DNA of 64,000 nucleotides from an uncultured Elusimicrobia bacterium (GTDB taxonomy: Bacteria; Elusimicrobiota; Elusimicrobia; UBA1565; UBA9628), in NCBI GenBank assembly GCA_903830945.1, contig CAIKVT010000036.1, positions 62,001-126,000 on the forward strand, in the 5' to 3' direction. This document shows, one piece after another, positions 1-7,706 of the stretch. Made by a program: the position numbers and the translations under genes. Within the stretch, counting starts at the first letter, position 1, and every line of letters starts with the position of its first letter. The notes below the pieces were generated by a model that had not been told where the DNA came from, searched no databases, and saw nothing but the letters and a program-made list of their open reading frames with translations.

Positions 1-1
1 G

Positions 2-691
2 GATTTCTACAGCGCCTCGCGGGTCGAGGGCTATATCTGCTGCGGAGATGTCGTGGGTTATGGCCCGGACCCGGATGAGTGCCTGGGTCTTATCCGGGCG
101 CTTGAGAACCTGCATATCGTCTGCGGCAACCACGACTTGGCCGTCATCGACCGTATCGATGTGGAGTGGTTCAACCCCTACGCGCGCGCGGCCACGCTGT
201 GGACGCGCGCCGCCCTGGGGGAGGAGTCGCGCCGGTTCCTGGAAAATCTGACGGCGCGGCTGGAGCACCAGGACTTCAGCGTCGTGCACGGCTCGCCGCG
301 GCGGCCCGCCGACGAGTACCTGCTCAGCGTGGCTCAGTTCAGGAATAATATGTCCCTGGTCAAGACCTGGCCGCTGTTTTGCGGGCATAGCCATATGCCC
401 TTATGCTTCCAGTGCACGACGGCCGGCCAGGTCGAGGCGCTTTTTCTTGAGGAGCATCAGACCATCACCGGCGACGTGGCGCCTTACGGGAACGTGCCCG
501 TGGCCTATAACCCGGGTTCCGTGGGCCAACCGCGCGACCACGATCAGCGAGCCTCATGCGCGCTTTGGGACAGCGAGGCGCGGACCTTCCAGGTGTTCCG
601 CTTCGCTTACGACGTGGCCGCCACACAGGCCAAGATCCGCGCCAACGGCTTGCCTGAATATCTTGCTCTGCGCCTGGCCTCCGGCCAGTAG
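2..691 (+). CDS. Metallophosphoesterase (calcineurin-like, YfcE/MJ0936 type), 5' end outside window
   Basis: The reading frame is already open at base 2, and the start codon lies upstream of the window. Motifs of the binuclear-metal phosphoesterase fold are visible in order: CGDVVGYGP (GDxxG block), CGNHD (GNHD block), VVHGSP, FCGHSHMP (GHxH block) and YNPGSVGQPRD near the end. Proteins of this family are small cytoplasmic phosphodiesterases or phosphatases that use Mn or Fe; the substrate cannot be read from the sequence. A GTG at 53 would cut off the first metal-binding block, so it is not the real start. The stop at 691 is followed 12 bases later by the S1-domain gene, suggesting co-transcription. 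Confidence 0.88.
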   Translation, partial: DFYSASRVEGYICCGDVVGYGPDPDECLGLIRALENLHIVCGNHDLAVIDRIDVEWFNPYARAATLWTRAALGEESRRFLENLTARLEHQDFSVVHGSPRRPADEYLLSVAQFRNNMSLVKTWPLFCGHSHMPLCFQCTTAGQVEALFLEEHQTITGDVAPYGNVPVAYNPGSVGQPRDHDQRASCALWDSEARTFQVFRFAYDVAATQAKIRANGLPEYLALRLASGQ

Positions 692-703
692 GGAGTCCAA
701 GTC

Positions 704-1903
704 ATGAACGAAAAGCAACCGACCGGCATACCTGACGACCATGAAGACTTCGCGGAGCTTTTCGAGGCGAGCTTCCAAGAGACGGGCAGGCTGGCGCCCG
801 GCCAGATGATCGAGGCGGCGATCGTCAAGATCGCGGCCGACTGGATTTTCTTGGACGTGGGCCGCAAGGGCGAAGGGTATTTGGACAGGAAGGAGCTGCT
901 CGACGACGCCGGCAACCTCACTGTCAAGGAAGGCGATAAGGTCCGCGCCTACTACCTGCCATCGCCCAGCCATGAGATGCACTTCACCACGAAGATCGGC
1001 TCCGGCCCTGTCGCGCAGGCCCAGCTCGCGGACGCCTGGAAGAGTGGCATCCCCGTGCAGGGCAGCGTCGTTAAGGAGGTCAAGGGCGGTTTTGAGGTCC
1101 GCATCGGCGGCGGCGCGCGCGCTTTCTGTCCCTTCTCGCAGATGGGCCTTCGGCGGGATGAGGACCAAGCCGAGTGCGTCGGGAAATCATTTATTTTCAA
1201 GATCACCGAATGCGCCGCGCGCAATGTCGTCTTGTCCAGGAGAGCGATCCTGGACGTTGAATGGCAAGCTAAGGCGCAGGCCCTCAAGGGCTCGCTTAAA
1301 GAAGGGATGCGGGTCAAGGGGACCGTGACTTCGATCCAGAAATTCGGCGCATTCATCGACGTGGGCGGCGTGGATGGACTTATTCCGGTCTCCGATATCG
1401 CCTGGGGCCGCACCGAGAACGTGGGAGACGTGCTCTCGGCGGGCCAGACGGTCGAGGTGGTGGTCAAGAAGCTCGACTGGGAGAACCATAAGCTTTCTTT
1501 CAGCATGAAGGACACCTTGCCGGACCCCTGGCAGAGCGCAGCACGGACCTGGCCCGTGGGCTCCTATCAGAACGGGACCGTCACCCGCCTGGCTCCTTTC
1601 GGCGCCTTCGTCGCCCTGGGGGATGGGGTGGAAGGTCTTATCCACATCTCCAAGCTGGGCGCTGGCCGGAGGATAAACCATCCGTGCGAGGTGCTTAAGG
1701 AAGGCCAGGAGATCGAGGTGCGCGTGGAAGCGGTCGACCTGGAGAATAGAAAACTCTCGCTCTCTTTGGCGGCGGTCAGCCGAGCGGAAGAAGATGAGGC
1801 CGCCGATGTGAAGGCCTATCTGGACAAGTCGTCGGCGTCGGCCTCCCAGAGCCTGGGAACGTTGGGGGAGCTCCTGAAGTCCAAGCTGGAAAAGAAGGCA
1901 TGA
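704..1903 (+). CDS. S1 RNA-binding domain protein, ribosomal protein S1-like (four S1 domains)
   Basis: This 399-residue protein has four S1/OB-fold repeats at about residues 33-97, 115-181, 201-269 and 285-355. The last two are canonical ([17 protein letters not shown] and [16 protein letters not shown], each with a GLIPVSDI or GLIHISKL block). The first two are more divergent. It ends in a Lys-rich tail. The length matches short S1 proteins of about 400 residues rather than the six-domain enterobacterial S1. Its role is probably mRNA binding at the 30S subunit or another RNA-binding job. The stop overlaps the cysK start (ATGA), so the two are translationally coupled. Whether this is the main ribosomal S1 of the cell is not decidable here. 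Confidence 0.85.
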   Translation: MNEKQPTGIPDDHEDFAELFEASFQETGRLAPGQMIEAAIVKIAADWIFLDVGRKGEGYLDRKELLDDAGNLTVKEGDKVRAYYLPSPSHEMHFTTKIGSGPVAQAQLADAWKSGIPVQGSVVKEVKGGFEVRIGGGARAFCPFSQMGLRRDEDQAECVGKSFIFKITECAARNVVLSRRAILDVEWQAKAQALKGSLKEGMRVKGTVTSIQKFGAFIDVGGVDGLIPVSDIAWGRTENVGDVLSAGQTVEVVVKKLDWENHKLSFSMKDTLPDPWQSAARTWPVGSYQNGTVTRLAPFGAFVALGDGVEGLIHISKLGAGRRINHPCEVLKEGQEIEVRVEAVDLENRKLSLSLAAVSRAEEDEAADVKAYLDKSSASASQSLGTLGELLKSKLEKKA

Positions 1904-2865
1904 AGCTCTTCGAGGATAACAGTCTCAGCATCGGACGCACGCCTTTGATCCGGATCAATAAGATGGCCCAGGGTCTCGGGGCCACGGTGCTGGCCAAGAC
2001 CGAGGGACGCAATCCGGCCTATTCGGTGAAATGCCGCATCGGCGCCTCGATGATCTGGGACGCGGAGAACAAAGGACTCCTCAAGCCGGGGGGCGATAAC
2101 CCGACCGTGCTCGAGCCGACCAGCGGCAATACGGGCATCGCTTTGGCTTTCGTGTGCGCGGCGCGGGGCTATCGATTGACCCTGGCCATGCCGGAGACCA
2201 TGTCGCTGGAGCGGCGCCGCATGCTTAAGGCTTTCGGGGCCGACGTGGTCTTGACCGAGGGCGCTCAAGGCATGCCGGGCGCGATCGCCATGGCCGAGGA
2301 GCTTGCGGCCGCGGCGCCGGGCCGCTACTGGATCCCTCAGCAGTTCAAGAACCCGGCCAACCCGGATATCCACTTCAGGACCACCGGCCCGGAGATTTGG
2401 GACGATACGGAGGGGGCAGTGGACCTATTCGTCTCCGGCATCGGGACGGGCGGGACCATCACCGGCGTGAGCCGCTACATCAAGGAGGTCCGCCAGAAGC
2501 CCATCTGGTCCGTGGGCGTGGAACCTGCCGCCTCGCCCGTGCTCACCGCTCTTCGCGCTAAGCAGACGCCTAAGCCCGGTCCTCACAAGATCCAGGGCAT
2601 CGGCGCTGGATTTAAGCCCGACGTCCTGGACCTATCCTTGGTCGATGAGATCCAGACGGTTTCCAACGAGGAAGCGGTGGACTTCGCCCGACGGCTCCAC
2701 AGGGAAGAGGGGATCACTGTGGGCATATCCAGCGGCGCGGCCATGGCCGCGGCGCTGCGGCTGGCGGCGCGGCCCGAAAACAAGGGCAAGCTTATCGTCG
2801 TCATTTTCCCGGACGCCGGCGACCGCTATCACTCTTCCGTCCTGTTCCAGGACATCATCGTCTGA
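1900..2865 (+). CDS. cysK: Cysteine synthase A (O-acetylserine sulfhydrylase)
   Basis: PLP enzyme that makes L-cysteine from O-acetylserine and sulfide in the cytoplasm. The 321-residue protein follows CysK along its whole length. It starts with [17 protein letters not shown], has the PLP lysine in SVKCRIG (Lys44), the substrate loop [12 protein letters not shown], the phosphate-binding GTGGTITG loop, [14 protein letters not shown], and [12 protein letters not shown] near the C-terminus. The length is normal. The start ATG overlaps the upstream stop by 4 bases. No serine acetyltransferase (cysE) is adjacent. Convergent with the next gene, with only 7 bases between stops and no clear terminator. 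Confidence 0.97.
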   Translation: MKLFEDNSLSIGRTPLIRINKMAQGLGATVLAKTEGRNPAYSVKCRIGASMIWDAENKGLLKPGGDNPTVLEPTSGNTGIALAFVCAARGYRLTLAMPETMSLERRRMLKAFGADVVLTEGAQGMPGAIAMAEELAAAAPGRYWIPQQFKNPANPDIHFRTTGPEIWDDTEGAVDLFVSGIGTGGTITGVSRYIKEVRQKPIWSVGVEPAASPVLTALRAKQTPKPGPHKIQGIGAGFKPDVLDLSLVDEIQTVSNEEAVDFARRLHREEGITVGISSGAAMAAALRLAARPENKGKLIVVIFPDAGDRYHSSVLFQDIIV

Positions 2866-2872
2866 GGGCGGC

Positions 2873-3568
2873 TTATTTCTCCGGCGCTCCCGCCAGGCAG
2901 GGCTTGGAGAGTTCGGCCTCGTGCTCCTGCAGGCATTGGGCGATCCGGAAGCCGATGAGCGGCGCGTCCTTGCAGAATTTCTTGACATCGGACTGGCAGG
3001 CTTCGGCGATGTAGTGGGACGGCTTCTGGGCCTTCTCGCGCAGGCTCCTGCAGGGGCCTATGAGTTCGGCATCGTGCTCCTGGAGGCAGTTCAGGATGGC
3101 GTCGGCGAAGAGCGGGACGTAACGGCAAGACTGCTCGATGACGGTCTGGCAGGAGGCGCGCAGCTCGCGCAGTTCCGCGCGGCGATTTTGGCAGGCTCCG
3201 GAGAACTCGGCTTCATGCGAGTCCAGGCACCTCATGCGGATGGCCTGGGGCTGGCTGCCCACGCAGAATCTTTCCAGCTCGGTCCGGCACGGGTCTCCGT
3301 AGAGGACCTGCTTGGGCGTTTTGACGGATTGTGCGGGCACAGGCGTCGTCGCAGGCTGCTCCGTCGGAGTCGATTGAATCACCTGCGGCGATTGGATCGT
3401 TTGGGTCGACGGGCTCGGGGGCGTCGGCGGAGGCGGCTGCGAGGGCAGGTCTGCCGGCGTCGCGAAAGTCGGTTGGGTCGTCGTGGCTGGCTGGTCCGGC
3501 TGCGCCGACGCTGCGGAGGCGAAGAGCCAAGCCGCCCCGGCTAAAGCGAAGAGTGTCGATTTTTTCAT
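2873..3568 (-). CDS. Secreted cysteine-rich GLG1-type repeat protein
   Basis: The 231-residue product has a signal peptide (MKKSTLFALAGAAWLFASAASA) and then a Pro/Thr/Gln-rich linker to about residue 85. About 140 residues with four repeats of the form C-x(3)-[LI]-x-x-[FS]-C ... CL-x(2)-[HC]-x-x-[EA]LxxxC follow. Each repeat resembles the cysteine-rich GLG1 repeat, known mainly from Golgi glycoprotein 1 but also found in bacteria. The protein is therefore an exported, probably disulfide-stabilised binding protein of unknown ligand. The start is supported by a consensus promoter placing the ATG 6 bases after the -10 box. Confidence 0.8.
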   Translation of the reverse strand: MKKSTLFALAGAAWLFASAASAQPDQPATTTQPTFATPADLPSQPPPPTPPSPSTQTIQSPQVIQSTPTEQPATTPVPAQSVKTPKQVLYGDPCRTELERFCVGSQPQAIRMRCLDSHEAEFSGACQNRRAELRELRASCQTVIEQSCRYVPLFADAILNCLQEHDAELIGPCRSLREKAQKPSHYIAEACQSDVKKFCKDAPLIGFRIAQCLQEHEAELSKPCLAGAPEK

Positions 3569-3574
3569 GAGGGT

Positions 3575-3603
3575 ATCATAGCGAAACCCGGACTGCTTGA
3601 CAA
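3575..3603 (-). promoter_or_regulatory. Sigma70-like promoter, leaderless start of the Cys-rich protein gene
   Basis: On the reverse strand, a TTGTCA -35 (3598-3603), a spacer of exactly 17 and a TATGAT -10 (3575-3580) are followed after only 6 bases by the ATG at 3568. The transcript would begin at or next to the start codon. There is no room for a Shine-Dalgarno sequence. This is the best-formed example of the leaderless pattern in the window. Confidence 0.7.
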
Positions 3604-3738
3604 TCGCCGTCGGCTCTGGCGAGCCGTCCGGCCGCGGCGTCTTGGTCCGGTTTTATCCGGGACCCTCGGGTGAAGCGACGTTGAAATGACTTCGCGCCAA
3701 CAGTGCGGAGAGATGCATATTCCGGCTCGCTATCGTGG

Positions 3739-3773
3739 TATAATAATTCTGCTTTCCTGAATAACGGAGGAGG
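3739..3773 (+). promoter_or_regulatory. Extended -10 promoter and strong Shine-Dalgarno for the HEAT protein gene
   Basis: TGG followed by TATAAT (3739-3744) forms an extended -10. A GGAGGAGG Shine-Dalgarno at 3766-3773 sits 7 bases before the ATG at 3781. This fixes the start, although an in-frame start exists upstream at 3703. No good -35 is visible. Confidence 0.6.
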
Positions 3774-3780
3774 ATCCGTC

Positions 3781-4701
3781 ATGATGAGACTGACAGTCTT
3801 GTTTGCGTCCCTTTGCATTCCCGCCTCAGCCGCACCGCTGGTTCCTCTGTCGGACGCTGATTTTGCCGCTTCTGTCTCGCGTGTCAGCGTCCAGACCAGC
3901 GTCCTTTCCGCAAAATTCATGGCCGCGTCCATCGACATACAGGACGCGCAGATCGTGGCCTCGATGCGCGAGCAGAATCCCGAGGTGCGCATCGCGGCGC
4001 TCAAGTACGCTCGTTCCACTCCCCGGATCCAGCATGCCGTCGTGCGTCAGCAGGTCTCGGCCATGGCCGCCAATGAATCGGACCTCGACGCGAAGGTCGA
4101 GGCCGTCCGCACGCTTTACTGGGTCACGTCCCCCCATGAGACGCAGCAGCTGCTCTTTAGATTGGCCCGGCAGGATCAGTCGCCCCGGGTCCGGAGCATG
4201 GCTTACAAGGCCCAGCACACGATCGCGTCGCACACCTCCACGATCGCCAGCGACATCGTCAAGGAGTTCGGCAGCGAGACGGATCTGGAGGTGCAAAAAG
4301 CCGCGGTCTGGGCGCTTTTCGAGAGCGGCGGTTTTCCTATCGTCCGCGACACTCTGCTGCGCGTGAGCGCGGATGCCGATCTGGACCAGGGCCTGCGCGT
4401 GGCGGCGGTCAAGAGCCTCTACGGCGCCATGCAATATTCCGAGATCTGGCACGGGATGCTCCGGCTGGCCAACGACGCGACCCAGCCCAAGGACCTGCGC
4501 TTGGCCGCGATCCTCGTCTTGAACGGGAGCAACAGTTCGGAAGTCATCCACCCGATCGAGGCTCTGCTGCGCAACTCGGATCCGGATGTCCGCGCCGCGG
4601 CGCTCCAAGCCGCCGGCAATCTCACCCCGGAATTGCGCCGATTCTTCCACCTCGGGTACACGGTCGCTAATCAGTACATCAGCCCTATAGAAAACGAGTA
4701 G
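3781..4701 (+). CDS. Secreted HEAT-repeat protein
   Basis: The 306-residue protein starts with a short signal peptide (MMRLTVLFASLCIPASA). The rest is a series of helical HEAT-type repeats, with recurrent patterns such as PEVRIAALKYA, PRVRSMAYKAQ, LEVQKAAVWALFESGG, LRLAAILVLNG and PDVRAAALQAAGNL. Such proteins are scaffolds that bind other proteins in the periplasm or outside the cell; no catalytic motif is visible. The start was chosen from the GGAGGAGG at 3766-3773, which gives an intact signal peptide, over the longer in-frame ATG at 3703. It stands alone between convergent or divergent neighbours. Confidence 0.8.
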   Translation: MMRLTVLFASLCIPASAAPLVPLSDADFAASVSRVSVQTSVLSAKFMAASIDIQDAQIVASMREQNPEVRIAALKYARSTPRIQHAVVRQQVSAMAANESDLDAKVEAVRTLYWVTSPHETQQLLFRLARQDQSPRVRSMAYKAQHTIASHTSTIASDIVKEFGSETDLEVQKAAVWALFESGGFPIVRDTLLRVSADADLDQGLRVAAVKSLYGAMQYSEIWHGMLRLANDATQPKDLRLAAILVLNGSNSSEVIHPIEALLRNSDPDVRAAALQAAGNLTPELRRFFHLGYTVANQYISPIENE

Positions 4702-4820
4702 GGCCCGGCGTTCCGACGGCAAGGAGATCGTCACTCCGCGATGGCTCATCATCTCTATCCACGTGGGGATGTGAAGCACCGCGCGGGCTCAACTGAGGTT
4801 CTCCGCAGGGTTAAACTGGA

Positions 4821-4837
4821 TCGGATTTATAATCCGA
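4821..4837. other. Short perfect inverted repeat in the 4702-4926 gap
   Basis: The 225-base gap between the HEAT gene and the converging Yip1 gene holds a 7-bp perfect inverted repeat, TCGGATT-TAT-AATCCGA, with another AATCCG just downstream. It could be a weak hairpin or an operator. I see no coding sequence in the gap. Confidence 0.3.
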
Positions 4838-4926
4838 CGCAATCCGTAAAAACAGTGTGGGCCGTTCTGTCCGACCATCCTGCGCCGCCGCCGGGGGCTT
4901 CCGGCCCGGTGGTAGACCCATAGGGC

Positions 4927-6399
4927 TCAGTGCGCCAGCCGGCCTAGAGCGTCGAGGTCTACGGTGTCCAGGGCCGCGCGCACGACCTTCATGTCCACGT
5001 CGCGTCCAGTCACCTTGATCGCGAAGCGTTGAGCGGCGATCAGTTGGATCGAGCCGGCACGCTCGGCCTTGCGGTACTCCTCGAGCGTCTTGGCGCCCTT
5101 GTAGATCGTGCTCCGCTTGAAGCCGGTCTCGTCTCTTTGGTCGATGTTCGAGGCGTCCCATGCCGTGGAGAGCAGGCCGCTGTAGCTGCCCGCGTCGATA
5201 AGCTGGATCTCGATTTTTCCTCCGGTCGCGGATTCATAGGTGCCCGTCGCCGCGGACATCTCCATGGGCCCTAGTCTCTGGCGCCCGCTCTCCGCATCCG
5301 TGCGCCGCATGTCCGGGATCTCTCTGGGCAGCAGCCCTTTGAGGGCGTCCGGCATCACCGCCTGGATGCTCGTATCCGCGCCCAGCGCGCCCAGCGCGCT
5401 GCTCAGCGCTTGCATGGCCTGGGCGGTGGCCGGGGGCTGGCCCGAACTGGGCGCGGCGCCGGTCGGAAGTGCGCCCTGGCCGGCCTCGATGAGCGATTGC
5501 AGAGCGCGCGTCTGGGGGATCATCCCGCCTCTTTGCGCTATCATGCGGCGCAGCTTCCACATGGTGAAAGTCGAGTTGAGCAGTCCCAGCAGGGCGAGAC
5601 CGCTGAACAGCAGGGCTACGACGGATGCCTTCATCCGTCCTATCATATGGACTTCGGTCGAGGCCGGCAGGAAGAGGTATACCCCGTAGAGAGACACTGC
5701 TATGGCCAGCCATAGGCCCACGACCGGAAGGGCTTGGACTACCGCGTGGATCGGCATCAGTGCGCTCATGAAGGCGATGCAGCGTAGGGAAACCTCGAAG
5801 GGCTGCTGGGAGCCCAGGACGGTCCAGATGACATGGGTGATCCCAGCGACCACCACGGCCGCGATCGGGACCACGATCAGCGCGGTGAAGATCGAGAAGA
5901 GTCCGGCGAAGAGCGCGATCGACGTCCCTGACCCGAAGAGCCCGAACACGAGGCCCAGGACGAGTCGCAAAAGAGCGCCGGCCAAGGACATGGTGAGGAG
6001 AAACACCATAGGCTCCTGCCAGCCGCCGCTTCTGGGCATGGTCCGGAAGAAATCGACGGGATCGAGCACCACGGAGCGCGCCCGTGGCAACAGGCCTTGC
6101 GTCTGGGCCAATAGGGCCGGCCCGCTATCTATGGTGCGGGTTGGGGAGGGGTCCTGCGCCGGGGCGGCGGCGCCTGAAGGCGCGGCCGCGGGGAATATGT
6201 CGGCGAATGTTTTCGGCGATCTCCGCATGGGGGGCGCGGTCGCGGGGATGGGCGTCGGCGGGGGCGAAACGGCCAAGAGTACGGCTTTCTCGATATCGGC
6301 GGCGGAGGCCCCCGCCTTCAGGAGTGCGGCTTTGAGCGTATCCATGGGATACTTATCTTTATTCTTGCGGATGTAGTCCACGCAGCGCGGGTCGACCAT
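4927..6399 (-). CDS. Yip1-domain membrane protein with unknown soluble C-terminal domain
   Basis: The 490-residue protein begins with a short helical segment (RCVDYIRKNKDKYPMDTLK) resembling a UBA-like helix bundle, then a Pro/Ala linker to about residue 95. A five- or six-helix membrane domain follows (about 100-285). Its entry LDPVDFFRTMPRSGGWQEP, followed by hydrophobic helices, is typical of bacterial Yip1-family proteins. The remaining 200 residues are soluble, contain KIEIQLIDAGSYSG, and match nothing I recognise. Role unknown. An AAGGAA precedes the ATG. It is divergent from the acyltransferase gene across a 101-base gap. Confidence 0.7.
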   Translation of the reverse strand: MVDPRCVDYIRKNKDKYPMDTLKAALLKAGASAADIEKAVLLAVSPPPTPIPATAPPMRRSPKTFADIFPAAAPSGAAAPAQDPSPTRTIDSGPALLAQTQGLLPRARSVVLDPVDFFRTMPRSGGWQEPMVFLLTMSLAGALLRLVLGLVFGLFGSGTSIALFAGLFSIFTALIVVPIAAVVVAGITHVIWTVLGSQQPFEVSLRCIAFMSALMPIHAVVQALPVVGLWLAIAVSLYGVYLFLPASTEVHMIGRMKASVVALLFSGLALLGLLNSTFTMWKLRRMIAQRGGMIPQTRALQSLIEAGQGALPTGAAPSSGQPPATAQAMQALSSALGALGADTSIQAVMPDALKGLLPREIPDMRRTDAESGRQRLGPMEMSAATGTYESATGGKIEIQLIDAGSYSGLLSTAWDASNIDQRDETGFKRSTIYKGAKTLEEYRKAERAGSIQLIAAQRFAIKVTGRDVDMKVVRAALDTVDLDALGRLAH

Positions 6400-6487
6400 G
6401 AATGTTTCCTTGCCTTTGGCAGCCTTGCCATTTTACACAATATCGTTCCGATACAACTTGGGACAGACTGGGGTTCGTCCATATTGA

Positions 6488-6493
6488 TATAAT
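6488..6493 (+). promoter_or_regulatory. -10 box 7 bases upstream of the acyltransferase start
   Basis: A perfect TATAAT lies 7 bases before the ATG at 6501. Transcription would start at or beside the start codon, and there is no Shine-Dalgarno. The -35 is weak. Confidence 0.55.
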
Positions 6494-6500
6494 CTAAGAC

Positions 6501-7364
6501 ATGGTAGAAGTCGGGTCCGCAGCCGGAGCGCCCCGGGGCGTCGGACCGGAACCGGAATCCGAGGACAGGGCGCTGCGGGAGTCCACGCTCCATCCCGAGC
6601 GCATCCCCTACCGCGGGCCGGTCTTCCATTTTTTCTGGCCATTCACCCGGTATATCGTGACCAGCTTTTCGGCGGTGGCCGCGTTCGTCTTCTTCAAGCT
6701 TCTCAACCGGACCATCGTCATCGGCAAGAAGAACGTGGGCGTGGGGATGAACACCGTCCTTTTGGCCAATCACCAGAGCATGATCGACGGTTTCCTGGTG
6801 GGCGCGATGGTGTTCTTCCCGAGAAGCCTTCTCCAGCCCGAGCTTTTCCCATGGCTGCCGGCCGCGTGGGAGAACTTCTTCGAGAACCCGCTCATGCGCT
6901 GGTTCTCCGACAACTGGCGCTGCATCCCGGTCCGCAAAGGGCGCAAGGATGTGGGCGCAATGCTGCGCATGGAGGCCTGCCTGCGCGACGGCATCATGAT
7001 CGTGTTCCCGGAAGGGACCCGCACCCGCGACGGCCGGCTCCTGCCGCCGCGCTCGGGCATCGGCTACGTGATGCTCAAGACCCGGCCCAAGGCCATCCCG
7101 GTGTGCATGGACGGCATGAGCGGGCTCCAGCCCGTGGGACATTTCTGGCCGCGCGTGTTCCGCACCATCCTGATCTACTACGGTCGGCCCGTGGACCTCA
7201 CGGAGTTCTACTCCCGGCCGGTCGGCCGGGAGGCGGCGCAGGACGCCATCGAGAAGGTCTTCGCCGAAGTCGGGCGTCTGCAGAAAATCCTGGCCCGCTA
7301 CCGGCGCACCCGGCGGCGCCTGCTCGCCAAGAAGCCCTGGTTCTGTCGGCTCTATAAGCCCTGA
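6501..7364 (+). CDS. 1-acylglycerol-3-phosphate acyltransferase family protein (PlsC-like)
   Basis: A 287-residue membrane-associated acyltransferase. An N-terminal hydrophobic segment (FWPFTRYIVTSFSAVAAFVFF) precedes the catalytic HxxxxD motif (ANHQSMID), a GCIPVRKG-like block (WRCIPVRKGRKD), the acyl-acceptor motif FPEGTRTRDG, and KAIPVCMDGM. It transfers an acyl chain from acyl-ACP or acyl-CoA to lysophosphatidic acid or a similar acceptor in phospholipid synthesis. The C-terminus is basic. Other phospholipid genes are not adjacent. Its start follows a TATAAT by 7 bases, suggesting a leaderless message. A strong hairpin terminator follows the stop. A relative acting on another acceptor, such as an ornithine lipid, is possible. 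Confidence 0.9.
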   Translation: MVEVGSAAGAPRGVGPEPESEDRALRESTLHPERIPYRGPVFHFFWPFTRYIVTSFSAVAAFVFFKLLNRTIVIGKKNVGVGMNTVLLANHQSMIDGFLVGAMVFFPRSLLQPELFPWLPAAWENFFENPLMRWFSDNWRCIPVRKGRKDVGAMLRMEACLRDGIMIVFPEGTRTRDGRLLPPRSGIGYVMLKTRPKAIPVCMDGMSGLQPVGHFWPRVFRTILIYYGRPVDLTEFYSRPVGREAAQDAIEKVFAEVGRLQKILARYRRTRRRLLAKKPWFCRLYKP

Positions 7365-7368
7365 TCCG

Positions 7369-7399
7369 CCCCTAGCGCACGGTAGTGCGCTGGGGTTTT
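7369..7399 (+). terminator. Rho-independent terminator after the acyltransferase
   Basis: CCCC-t-AGCGCAC, loop GGTA, GTGCGCTGGGG (7369-7380 with 7385-7395), then TTTT. The stem is 11 bp with one bulged T, starting 5 bases after the stop codon. A second small hairpin (GCCCAA-tgcgg-TTGGGC) follows at about 7427-7443. Otherwise the 7400-7518 stretch holds no clear promoter or ORF. Confidence 0.75.
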
Positions 7400-7532
7400 C
7401 CCTTGTAAACGTTAATAGGTCATAAAGCCCAATGCGGTTGGGCCATTTTACTCCCTCCCGTTGGGACCCCCGGCCCATGATAGGTTCCTGCGCTTCTGTT
7501 ACCATGTGCCTTAGTCACAGGAGGACGGCATC

Positions 7533-7691
7533 ATGGTTTACCGCGACACAGAGATCATCCGTAAGCACGGAGGCAAGGTCCCGGAGGCCTTGTCTGAGCG
7601 CCGCGTGACCACCAGCGTGTTTTTTAAAGCGGACAGCCGGAGCTACCTCTGGGTGACGGACCGCAGCGGCCGCAGTTTTCCCCGGAACTGA
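7533..7691 (+). CDS. Small ORF of 52 residues upstream of the giant protease
   Basis: The ATG at 7533 is preceded at the right distance by a perfect AGGAGG (7519-7524). It opens a 52-codon frame ending in TGA at 7691, 15 bases before the giant gene. The product is basic and soluble, with no signal peptide, cysteines or membrane segment (it starts MVYRDTEIIRKHGG and ends RSGRSFPRN). I do not recognise it. The giant gene lacks a good Shine-Dalgarno of its own, so this ORF may drive its translation by coupling. It could also be a leader peptide with no role as a protein. Confidence 0.6.
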   Translation: MVYRDTEIIRKHGGKVPEALSERRVTTSVFFKADSRSYLWVTDRSGRSFPRN

Positions 7692-7706
7692 TCGTCGGCC
7701 CATGAG

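Noticed and set aside
2645-3544. 299-codon forward frame across the cysK end and the Cys-rich gene
   Set aside because: It overlaps cysK and is antisense to a gene with a signal peptide and a consensus promoter; its residues are low-complexity Arg/Gly.
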